The position numbers and the translations under genes are program-made. Shown one piece after another: positions 6,888-13,869 of a stretch of 40,549 nucleotides of DNA (positions are counted from its first letter, which is position 1; each line of letters begins with the position of its first letter). The notes under the pieces were generated by a model. It did not search any database and had not been told where the DNA came from. It saw only the letters and a program-made list of their open reading frames with translations. Source of the DNA: Oscillospiraceae bacterium (GTDB lineage: Bacteria; Bacillota; Clostridia; Oscillospirales; Ruminococcaceae). The stretch covers positions 1 through 40,549 of the forward strand of contig JAGAJY010000092.1 in NCBI GenBank assembly GCA_017848125.1, in the 5' to 3' direction.

Positions 6888-9335
6888 TTAAAAATCGGAA
6901 ATGATGTTGCTTACATCGAGAATGATGGTAATAGAGCCGTCACCGAGAATGGAGCAGCCTGACATACCGTTCTGCTTGACGTTGAAGTTGTTAAGCAGGG
7001 GCGGGAAGGGCTTTACTACTACCTGCTGCTCGCCGATAAGCTCATCGGCAAGGAGGCAGGCGCACTTGCCGTCTGTCTCAACGAGGATAATGATTCCCGA
7101 GTAAAGGTCAGTCTGAGCGCTGTCAAGATCGTAGATCTCATAAAGACGGATAAGGGGATAGCATTCGCCTCTTATCATGACCATCTCTCTGCCGTCAGTA
7201 TCTCTGAGAACCTGATTGGGCTTGAGCTTGAAGGATTCCTTGATAACGCTGATGGGGATAGTGAAGATGGAGTTGCCAACAGATACCTCCATACCGTCAA
7301 CGATAGACAGGGAGAGAGGGATCTTTATAATGAAGCTTGTGCCCTCGCCCAGCTTGGAATCAACGGAAACAGTACCGCCGCACTTTTCGATGTTCTGGCG
7401 TACAACGTCCATACCAACGCCTCTTCCCGAGAACTCGGTAACAGTCTCGTTGGTGGAGAAGCCGGGGAGCATAATGAGGTTGAGAGCTTCCTTGTCGGTA
7501 TATTCGGAACGGGGCTTTGTAAGGATACCGTTTCTTTCAGCCTTGTCAAGAAGCTTTTCGGGATCCATACCCATACCGTCGTCGGCAATAACGATAACTA
7601 CCTCTCCCGAGGAGCTGTATGCGGAAAGTGTGATTCTTCCCTTGGGGTTCTTTCCTGCTGCGATACGATCCTCTGCGGTCTCCTCGATACCGTGGTCCAT
7701 AGAGTTTCTTACCATATGCATAAGGGGGTCGTTGAGGTTGTCGATAATGGACTTATCAACTTCTGTCTCCTCACCCTCAAAGATAAGGTCAACGTCCTTG
7801 TTGAGCTTTACCTTCATATCTCTTACGATACGGGTCATCTTGTTGAACGCACCGGAAATAGGCACCATTCGGATAGACATAACAATATCCTGAAGCTCGG
7901 AATTGAGCTTTCTGAGCTGACGGGCAGCCTTCTGGAAGTTGTCAAGCCTCAGACCCTTAAGGTCAGGGTTAGATGTTACCATAGCCTCTGTGATAACAAT
8001 TTCTCCCACCATATCCAGAAGCTGGTCAAGCTTGTAAAGGCTTACGCTGATAAGGGACTGCTTTGCAGCGCCGCCTGCCGCCTTGCTTTCAGCAGGCTTC
8101 TTTTCAGCCGCAGGCTTTTCAGCAGGCTTGGAAGCCGCAGGAGAAGCAGGAGCGGAAGCTGATGCCGCTTCGGGTGCAGGAGCTGCTGTCTCCGCAGGAG
8201 CGGAAGGCTGAGCCGATTCCTGTGCAGGAGCTTCGGGAGGAGTCTCAGAGCCCGTTTTCAGAACAGTAACAGAAGCTACGTTCATAGTCTCGCTTATAAT
8301 TCTGAGAATAGCGTCGTCACCGAAATCAGACTTGAAATGAACGATAAAGCCGTTGTCTCTGATAACCTCGGCAGTTGACTGATTCGCTTCTATATCAGCA
8401 GGGAAGAAAGCAAGCTGATTTACTTCCTCTCTGATGTTGTTTACGACCATAAGAGCACGGAGATTCTCCATCTTGCAGTCCTCTGCAAAATCAACCTTGA
8501 CAGTTGTAAGGGTGTAAGCAGGAACTTCTGCTGTCTGCTGACCGCTCATTGAGATTATCTCGCAGTTCTTGACGTTCATAGTGCTGGAAATAAGGCTGAT
8601 AATATCCTCTGCCGTGGTGTGAGCGGGAGTGAACTTGATGGTAAAGCCCTTTTCCACGATTATCTTTGCAGTATCGGAATTATCCTCGATATCCTCAGGC
8701 TCGAAGCTGAGAGCGGAGCACTCGTTTCTGATGTTGTTGACTACCAGAAGCGCACGGAGATTCTCCATCTTGCAGTCGTCCTCAAAGGTCACCTTGACAG
8801 TTGTGGAATCGTCACCGCCGCCTGTTGTTACAGTTATCATTTCAGCGGGGTCAAAGTCAATTGCAGCCTCAGAGGGAGCGTCAGCCGCCTGAGAGGAGCT
8901 GTCTGCAGCAGGAGCAGTACCGCCGCTCTTGAGCATAGCCGCATAATTCTTTATCTTTGTCATCTGGTCGCTGAAATCGGTGGGATCGCTGTCGGGATCC
9001 TGAAGAAGATCTATTTCAGCCTTGAGTGTATCGGAAGCATTGAATACCAGCTCGTAAAGGGAACGCATATCCGAAATAACGGGATTATCCTCTCTGACGA
9101 TAAAGAACATATCCTCGATAGCGTGAGCAAGGTGGGACATATTGTCAAGCCCCATCATTGCCGATGAACCCTTGATAGTATGCATTATACGGAATATTTC
9201 GTTTATCTCGTCCTCACCGAAATTATTCTCGTTTTCTGTCTTCATCAGAATCTGATCGAGCTGCTCCAGCAGCGAGGTGGTTTCAAATATGTACATATCG
9301 ATCATTGATTCCATACCTGCTTCAAAATGAGCCAT
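6888..9335 (-). CDS. cheA: Chemotaxis histidine kinase CheA with two P2 domains
   Basis: CheA autophosphorylates and passes phosphate to CheY and CheB. Domains in order, numbered from ATG 9335: P1/Hpt with phospho-acceptor H52 in RIMHTIKGSSAMMG; P2 at about 177-262; a second P2 at about 275-360 repeating CKMENLRAL and VVNNIR; an Ala/Pro/Glu linker to about 425; P3 dimerisation helices from 427; the P4 ATPase with MVRNSMDHGIE, ADDGMGMD and GRGVGMDVV; and a CheW-like P5 at the end. It has 815 residues, long because of the doubled P2. The frame continues upstream to 9488, but AAAGGACGG precedes ATG 9335 and the upstream stretch overlaps the promoter. It heads the operon. Confidence 0.95.
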   Translation of the reverse strand: MAHFEAGMESMIDMYIFETTSLLEQLDQILMKTENENNFGEDEINEIFRIMHTIKGSSAMMGLDNMSHLAHAIEDMFFIVREDNPVISDMRSLYELVFNASDTLKAEIDLLQDPDSDPTDFSDQMTKIKNYAAMLKSGGTAPAADSSSQAADAPSEAAIDFDPAEMITVTTGGGDDSTTVKVTFEDDCKMENLRALLVVNNIRNECSALSFEPEDIEDNSDTAKIIVEKGFTIKFTPAHTTAEDIISLISSTMNVKNCEIISMSGQQTAEVPAYTLTTVKVDFAEDCKMENLRALMVVNNIREEVNQLAFFPADIEANQSTAEVIRDNGFIVHFKSDFGDDAILRIISETMNVASVTVLKTGSETPPEAPAQESAQPSAPAETAAPAPEAASASAPASPAASKPAEKPAAEKKPAESKAAGGAAKQSLISVSLYKLDQLLDMVGEIVITEAMVTSNPDLKGLRLDNFQKAARQLRKLNSELQDIVMSIRMVPISGAFNKMTRIVRDMKVKLNKDVDLIFEGEETEVDKSIIDNLNDPLMHMVRNSMDHGIEETAEDRIAAGKNPKGRITLSAYSSSGEVVIVIADDGMGMDPEKLLDKAERNGILTKPRSEYTDKEALNLIMLPGFSTNETVTEFSGRGVGMDVVRQNIEKCGGTVSVDSKLGEGTSFIIKIPLSLSIVDGMEVSVGNSIFTIPISVIKESFKLKPNQVLRDTDGREMVMIRGECYPLIRLYEIYDLDSAQTDLYSGIIILVETDGKCACLLADELIGEQQVVVKPFPPLLNNFNVKQNGMSGCSILGDGSITIILDVSNIISDF

Positions 9336-9492
9336 TTGTTTACCGTCCTTTCTCAAGCGCACAGGCGCTCTTTCACGGAGGATATTCCGTGAAATTATAT
9401 TTTTGATATATATAACGGCTGTGCCGCTTAATATTGAAGGCTGTTCTGACAGTTTTTGTAAAAAGCCTGTCTGCACAGAACTACACATTTAT

Positions 9493-9521
9493 ATTATACT
9501 ATAAAAAAACATTTTCTACAA
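9493..9521 (-). promoter_or_regulatory. Sigma-A-type promoter of the chemotaxis operon
   Basis: On the minus strand it reads TTGTAG, 17 bases, TATAAT, about 158 bases upstream of the cheA start. It implies a leader of roughly 150 bases. That region has no obvious strong hairpin except around the repeated GCGCTCTTTC/CACGGAGG stretch near 9360-9385. Confidence 0.75.
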
Positions 9522-9616
9522 GTGAATTTTAAAAGTTATCCTACCCAAGACTTGAAAAAAATCAGACGAATTTTCAGCTATTTTTAACAAAAATTATAAA
9601 CATCTATTCATAATCA

Positions 9617-9646
9617 TTGAAAACATAGTGGTCTGTGTGATAAAAT
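9617..9646 (+). promoter_or_regulatory. Promoter of the FliK-like/FlhB-like pair
   Basis: TTGAAA (9617-9622), 18 bases, TAAAAT (9641-9646) with TG one base before the -10 (extended -10). It lies about 40 bases upstream of the ribosome site at 9676 and is divergent from the cheA promoter, leaving about 95 bases of shared AT-rich control region. Confidence 0.6.
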
Positions 9647-9690
9647 TATAGTGATTTATAATACCTTATTGACAAGGGGGGGGATTAAGA

Positions 9691-11598
9691 ATGTCCGAGC
9701 TTATACAGATACATATGCCCACCGCACCCAGAGACTATGCCCAGAACAGCAACCACAACCGTCCCGGAGACAATGCACAGAATGTCACGGGGCAGGTGTT
9801 CGATCTGGGCAATCAGACCCAGATAGTCAAGACCAATGACCGAGGTGGAGAAAGCGCCGAACAGAATCTGAAGGACGACAGCGGCAGCGGAATACTTATG
9901 CGTTCGGGTACGGACGCTGTACGCAACCCCTCTGCGGCTCTGAACGCCGCAAAGGATCTTATATCCATCGAAGCCCTCAACCTTGTAAAGGAAAGCGGCG
10001 ATGTGCAGACTCTGGGCAAGCTTACGGAATTCGCCTCCGAGGTAATGCTTACGCCGAAAAATCTTGCAGGAGATATGGCGGCTCAGCAGAGAAACGCCAC
10101 AGTGTTCGGTGACAAGCTCTGGGGCGTATTGAAGGGCATTGCCGATTCTGCGGCGAAAAGCGGCTTTGCAGGCGCAGAGGAGTTCCGAAGTGCGCTGGCG
10201 GATTTTGCAAAGGCGGCGGCAAATGTTTCCGCAAAGGACGAGATACTGCGTTCATTGTCGGCAAATTTCAAGTATCTTTCAAAGGAAGCCGCTCCGGGAA
10301 AAGCAGTTTCCGAGGAGCTTATGGCGGCGTCAAAGGCGCTGTCGGGAGCTGATGCGGCAGAGAATTTCGCTTCTCTTAAGCCCACACTTTTAAAGCTTCT
10401 CAGCTACACCGAGCACAGTCTGCTCCTTACGGACAATACGAAAAATCTGCTTCCTCTTGTAGTTCATACAATGTCACGCTACAACGACTCCCCCGAGTCT
10501 CTCAGAGACAGCTTTGAACCTCTCCTTATGATGAGCGAGGGGCTTGATATGCCCCCCGAAGCAATGCAGAAGCTGGGACTTGACCCCTCACGCTCCCTGA
10601 CGGATAATCTTAAAATGCTTTTTGACAATTACATAAAGGGCAATGAATATCTTTCTCCCGAGATAAAGCAGGGAACTCTTATCAGCCCCGAAACTGCGCA
10701 AAAGGAAGCGGCAATGCGCTCGGCGGTGAATCTTCTGTCCGCAGGCGCAAAGCATATGGCGGCAAGGATACCCGAGCATACAATGTCGGGAATACTTTCC
10801 ACCGTAGATTTCGGCGAGGGAAGCGAGGCTGTAAAAAAGCTTCTGGGAGCAGTCATTCCCAATACCCCCGCAATGAGAAACGCCCTTACCGGGCTGTTTA
10901 CGGAGCTTGAAGCCACAAGAGACTTGGATACATTCATAGACCGTCTTAACGTTATCCTCGAAAGCATCGACGGCGACAGCAGCGAGAATATGATAAGCCT
11001 TGCACAGGGGCTTAACAACGCCATAGGCGAGATGGCACAGAGCGGTGAGTACAAAATATCCGCCGCAACCTCAATGGATATTCTGACGGATTTCCTTGCA
11101 AAGAATATAAACAGCAGTATGCTCCGTTCCCTTTCGGGAGCGTCACGGAGCGATATGGTGCAGAATATGCTGACAGCCCCGGGTGTTTTCGTCCCCCTTA
11201 TCCATCAGTTTGTCCCCCTTGACGCATTTGGCATAAGGGCATTCGGAGAGCTGTGGGTGGATCCCGACGCAGACGAGCTTATCGAAAACAAGAAAAAAGG
11301 CTCATCAGCCGACAGCACCGCAGGCTCACATATGCTTCTGTGCTTCGACATTGAAAGCACAGGCTATTTCGAGCTTGAAATATACGAAAAGGATAAGAAT
11401 ATGACGGTAATGCTTCTCTGCCCCGAAAAGCTTGAAAAGATGTTTGCACCCGTGAGAGAGGTCATACCGAAAATAGCCGAAGCAAACGGATACCACGTCA
11501 ATGCCGCATTGGTTGAGGGTCTGCGTGAAAAACGCACACTTGACAAGGTATTCCCAAAGCTCGGAAATCAGAGAGGTGGTCTGAATGTCAAGATCTGA
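9691..11598 (+). CDS. FliK/YlqG-like flagellar hook-length control-type protein
   Basis: This is a large cytoplasmic protein (635 residues) with no membrane segment. The N-terminal ~60 residues are polar and low in complexity (Gln, Asn, Ser, Gly), followed by long Ala/Ser/Leu-rich helices to about residue 500. The last 110 residues form a compact region with DIESTGYFELEIYEKDKN followed by MTVMLLCPEKLEKMFAP and a helix. That resembles the beta-beta-alpha core of FliK C-terminal domains. The gene overlaps the next one, a soluble FlhB C-terminal homologue, by 14 bases. In Bacillus, ylqG-ylqH form the same kind of pair, and FliK acts on the FlhB cytoplasmic domain. The function is inferred from this pairing; no experimental role is claimed. 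Confidence 0.6.
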   Translation: MSELIQIHMPTAPRDYAQNSNHNRPGDNAQNVTGQVFDLGNQTQIVKTNDRGGESAEQNLKDDSGSGILMRSGTDAVRNPSAALNAAKDLISIEALNLVKESGDVQTLGKLTEFASEVMLTPKNLAGDMAAQQRNATVFGDKLWGVLKGIADSAAKSGFAGAEEFRSALADFAKAAANVSAKDEILRSLSANFKYLSKEAAPGKAVSEELMAASKALSGADAAENFASLKPTLLKLLSYTEHSLLLTDNTKNLLPLVVHTMSRYNDSPESLRDSFEPLLMMSEGLDMPPEAMQKLGLDPSRSLTDNLKMLFDNYIKGNEYLSPEIKQGTLISPETAQKEAAMRSAVNLLSAGAKHMAARIPEHTMSGILSTVDFGEGSEAVKKLLGAVIPNTPAMRNALTGLFTELEATRDLDTFIDRLNVILESIDGDSSENMISLAQGLNNAIGEMAQSGEYKISAATSMDILTDFLAKNINSSMLRSLSGASRSDMVQNMLTAPGVFVPLIHQFVPLDAFGIRAFGELWVDPDADELIENKKKGSSADSTAGSHMLLCFDIESTGYFELEIYEKDKNMTVMLLCPEKLEKMFAPVREVIPKIAEANGYHVNAALVEGLREKRTLDKVFPKLGNQRGGLNVKI

Positions 11599-11863
11599 AC
11601 CGAGAAACAGCGCCGCAGTTGCGCTTAAATACAATCCCGAAAAGGACTACAGCCCCATTGTGGTAGCCGCAGGTCACGGTCATTCCGCAGAGCGTATAAT
11701 CGCCCTTGCCGACGAAAGCGGCGTTCCCGTTTACAGAGATGACAGCGCCGCCGCCGTGCTGACAATGCTTGACGTGGGACAGGGTGTTCCCCCCGAAATG
11801 TACTCGGTGGTAGCGGCGATTTACGTAGAAGTAATGAAGCTTGCAAAACAGTGCAATGGATAA
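11585..11863 (+). CDS. Soluble FlhB C-terminal-domain homologue (YlqH/FlhX type)
   Basis: The protein is 92 residues and matches the cytoplasmic domain of the flagellar export gate protein FlhB without its membrane part. It has AAVALKYNPEKDYSPIVVAA, where FlhB has the self-cleaving NPTH, then GHGHSAERIIALADESGVPV, then the hydrophobic tail helix. The NPTH motif is replaced by NPEK, so self-cleavage is not expected. Free-standing FlhB C-domains (YlqH in Bacillus, FlhX in Helicobacter) are known, and FlhX can stand in for the cleaved FlhB fragment. The start at ATG 11585 has AGAGGTGG upstream and overlaps the FliK-like gene, implying coupled translation. Its stop codon TAA is the first three bases of a heptamer repeat array. 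Confidence 0.8.
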   Translation: MSRSEPRNSAAVALKYNPEKDYSPIVVAAGHGHSAERIIALADESGVPVYRDDSAAAVLTMLDVGQGVPPEMYSVVAAIYVEVMKLAKQCNG

Positions 11864-11916
11864 TGCGTAATGCGCAATGCGTAATGCGTAATGTGTAATT
11901 CGTAATGCGTAATTCG
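11861..11916. repeat. Heptanucleotide tandem array, copy 1
   Basis: Eight consecutive 7-base units of the form TAATGCG/TAATTCG (variants CAATGCG, TAATGTG). The first unit supplies the stop codon of the FlhB-like gene. It is similar to the short tandemly repeated heptamers known from cyanobacteria. The same heptamer recurs at 13300-13355, 36831-36858 and 37811-37845. Confidence 0.85.
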
Positions 11917-12040
11917 TAATAATTCGGCAGTTTCTTTTTATGCTATAGCATATTATAGCACAGATGTTTCGGGCTGTCAATTGATATTTTCACAGAACTT
12001 TTATTTCGGGCATTGTGCATTTTTGTAAGGCTTTTCAAAG
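11917..12040. repeat. Flanking repeat unit, left of the HEPN gene
   Basis: About 120 bases that align with 13358-13480 on the other side of the HEPN gene at roughly three bases in four. Shared blocks include TATTATAGCACAGATGTT, CTGTCAATTG or ATTGTCAATTG, and TTGTGCATTTTTGTA. Each copy follows a heptamer array and contains a minus-strand promoter. Confidence 0.7.
11952..11980 (-). promoter_or_regulatory. Orphan consensus promoter facing left
   Basis: Minus strand: TTGACA, 17 bases, TATAAT, with TGTGC just before the -10. It would transcribe the heptamer array and then run antisense into the FlhB-like gene. No gene lies downstream in that direction. Confidence 0.65.
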
Positions 12041-12052
12041 GAATACTAATTT

Positions 12053-13285
12053 ATGAAATACAAAGAATGGGAAGATAATTATTTAAAGATAAACAGCGAG
12101 CTGAAAGACATTCTTTTCAATGCGTCAGCCGTAATAAAAGAAATGACGGAGGAAGCAGAACGGGGAAATATATACGCTATGAACAGGCTCTCGGAAATGT
12201 ATCGTGAAGGAACAGTGCTTGCTCAGAATGATGATATGTATCTGCTGTATCTGAAAAAAATGATAGATTCAGAGCTTGACGGTATGTATGCCGATGCAGT
12301 TCAGGCGGAGAATTATTTTTCTCTGAATTATCCGTTGGGCAATATTGAATTGCTGTTTCCCGAATTGTTTCAAGATGGTGAGATGATAGCCTATGCTGCA
12401 ATGCATTATTGTGATTTCCTTTTTGCGGAGGCTGACCTGACTCAAAGGAAGGAATACATTGAAATACTGAAAAAGGCAAACGCAGTTTTCAAGATTTCAG
12501 GTTCGGGAATAGATTCAAAAATTGATAATTATAGTAAAAGTATCGGTAAGGAAACAGGTATTCCCGCATCGGAATCCGTGAGCAGCGAAACAGGATTCGA
12601 TTGCGGTGAATATGATATGCAGTTAAAGGATATATTCGGAAACAACGTATATCAGATGCTTCAGCCCGAAAACCGGGTTGATCTTGCAACGGCTATGCTG
12701 TGTATGGAACGGCTGAACACAGTAGAACAAGGTATGATTTCAGGGATAGATTATTCAGCCGTAATACTGCCGCTGATGAAAGCTCTGGAAAATGAGCTTC
12801 AATGCAAGATATACAAAAAATATCTTGAATACCTGCTCAGCACATACAGTGCGGATACATACATCAAAGAAAATGGTATAGTCCCCGAAACGAAAAAAAT
12901 GATCCTCAAAAAGATAGGCAAATCGTGGTGCTTCTTAAAATCGGACAGCTTATGTACGCTGGGAGGTGTTGCATTCGCTCTTGGAAGGTATGACAAGGGA
13001 AAGTACGTTCCCGATAAAACAGCCGTTCATTTTTGTGCCGATAAACTTATCAACTGGTCAGACTATATCAAGCTTTACGGCAATGTATCCAACAAAAACA
13101 ACGCTGCCAGAGAATGGATAGTAAATCTTACCGAGGATATAGAACAGATACGAAGGCTGAGAAATCAGGCTGCTCACGGCGGTACGATTCTTGATGAGCC
13201 GAAAGCCCGATGGAGTCTTGATTATCTTCTTGTTATCCGCAAGTTTCTGGTAAATACAATATCTGTTATCAATTGTCCGGACTGA
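12053..13285 (+). CDS. HEPN-motif protein with Sel1-like N-terminus, function unknown
   Basis: This soluble, mostly helical protein has 410 residues. An early segment (about residues 37-57, ERGNIYAMNRLSEMYREG) looks like a Sel1/TPR-type repeat. Near the C-terminus, around residue 375, RRLRNQAAHGG gives the R-N-x3-H signature of HEPN domains, which in many prokaryotic proteins are metal-independent ribonucleases in toxin or phage-defence systems. A region of about 200-290 (ENRVDLATAMLCMERL and following helices) has no recognised fold. The gene is more AT-rich than its neighbours and sits alone between two copies of a ~120-base repeat plus heptamer array. The start ATG 12053 has AAGG 11 bases upstream. 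Nuclease activity is inference from the motif. Confidence 0.7.
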   Translation: MKYKEWEDNYLKINSELKDILFNASAVIKEMTEEAERGNIYAMNRLSEMYREGTVLAQNDDMYLLYLKKMIDSELDGMYADAVQAENYFSLNYPLGNIELLFPELFQDGEMIAYAAMHYCDFLFAEADLTQRKEYIEILKKANAVFKISGSGIDSKIDNYSKSIGKETGIPASESVSSETGFDCGEYDMQLKDIFGNNVYQMLQPENRVDLATAMLCMERLNTVEQGMISGIDYSAVILPLMKALENELQCKIYKKYLEYLLSTYSADTYIKENGIVPETKKMILKKIGKSWCFLKSDSLCTLGGVAFALGRYDKGKYVPDKTAVHFCADKLINWSDYIKLYGNVSNKNNAAREWIVNLTEDIEQIRRLRNQAAHGGTILDEPKARWSLDYLLVIRKFLVNTISVINCPD

Positions 13286-13299
13286 CAGACAGTAATCAA

Positions 13300-13355
13300 A
13301 AATGCGTAATGTGTAATGCGTAATTCGTAATTCGCAATGCGTAATTTGAAATGCA
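13300..13355. repeat. Heptanucleotide tandem array, copy 2
   Basis: Eight units of the same heptamer family (TAATGCG, TAATTCG, CAATGCG, TAATGTG), starting 14 bases after the stop of the HEPN gene. Confidence 0.85.
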
Positions 13356-13357
13356 CA

Positions 13358-13480
13358 TTCTCAATAATTCTACAGTTACATTTCATGCTTTAATATATTA
13401 TAGCACAGATGTTCTGAATTGTCAATTGGTATTTTCGCAGAACTTCTGTTTTGTAAATTGTGCATTTTTGTATTGTCTTT
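13358..13480. repeat. Flanking repeat unit, right of the HEPN gene
   Basis: Direct-repeat partner of 11917-12040, in the same orientation and the same order: heptamer array, about 40 bases, promoter, TTGTGCATTTTTGTA block. Confidence 0.7.
13397..13425 (-). promoter_or_regulatory. Orphan consensus promoter facing the HEPN gene antisense
   Basis: Minus strand: TTGACA, 17 bases, TATAAT, with TGTGC before the -10. Transcripts would cross the heptamer array and enter the 3' end of the HEPN gene in antisense. Confidence 0.65.
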
Positions 13481-13490
13481 CTAAATATCA

Positions 13491-13540
13491 AAAAACGGTG
13501 CAAACCACGGAAACCCTCTCCGTGATATGCACCGTTTTTA
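13491..13540. terminator. Strong bidirectional terminator
   Basis: AAAACGGTGCA (13492-13502) pairs with TGCACCGTTTT, with an inner ACGGA/TCCGT stem. There is an A-run on the left and a T-run on the right, so it can stop transcription from both sides. Confidence 0.85.
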
Positions 13541-13561
13541 TTCAGAATCCTTATCCTGTTC

Positions 13562-13869
13562 CAACGTTACCGAGCCGCAAATGAAAGCGGTCGAGATAAC
13601 AATCGGAACGGTTGGGCGCAGGCTCAGCCTGCAACGTTACCGAGCCGCAAATGAAAGCGGTTGAGATAACAATCGGAACGGTTGGCGCAGGCTCAGCCTG
13701 CAACGTTACCGAGCTGCAAACTAAAGCGGTTGAGATAACAATCAGAACGGTTGGGCGCAGGCTCAGCCTGCCTACACTTTGCATATCTCGCATTGCTTAC
13801 GTTACCGAGCCACCAATTAAAGCGGTTGAGATAACAACGAGAACGGTTGGGTGCAGGGCTCAGCCCTGC
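13562..13869. repeat. Tandem array of a 70-bp dispersed repeat, four copies
   Basis: Three contiguous copies (13562-13631, 13632-13700, 13701-13770), a 29-base spacer, then a fourth (13800-13869). Each begins CAACGTTACCGAGC or a close variant, contains AAAGCGGTTGAGATAACAA and GAACGGTTGG, and ends in the palindrome GCAGGCTCAGCCTGC or GCAGGGCTCAGCCCTGC. The last copy ends exactly at the stop codon of purB. Related copies occur at 17843-18012, 24322-24385 and 37848-37943. No gene is seen between 13286 and 13869. Confidence 0.9.

Noticed and set aside
7216..7893. Plus-strand frame of 225 codons opposite cheA
   Set aside because: It is antisense to the highly conserved CheA kinase domain.
9336..9488. 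N-terminal extension of CheA by 51 residues
   Set aside because: The upstream codons overlap the promoter region, do not resemble CheA, and the AAAGGACGG ribosome site fits the ATG at 9335.
11861..11916. Heptamer array considered as CRISPR or as a phase-variation tract of a coding gene
   Set aside because: The units are seven bases without spacers, and the array lies after the stop codon rather than in a reading frame.
11588..11980. Minus-strand frame of 130 codons downstream of the orphan promoter
   Set aside because: It translates the heptamer repeats and then runs antisense to the FlhB-like gene; no ribosome site and no protein-like pattern.
13551..13793. Minus-strand frame of 80 codons in the tandem repeat
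   Set aside because: It is a translation of the 70-base repeat unit three times over.
13562..13869. Tandem repeats considered as a CRISPR array
   Set aside because: The units are contiguous 70-base repeats with no unique spacers of regular length, and no cas genes are present.
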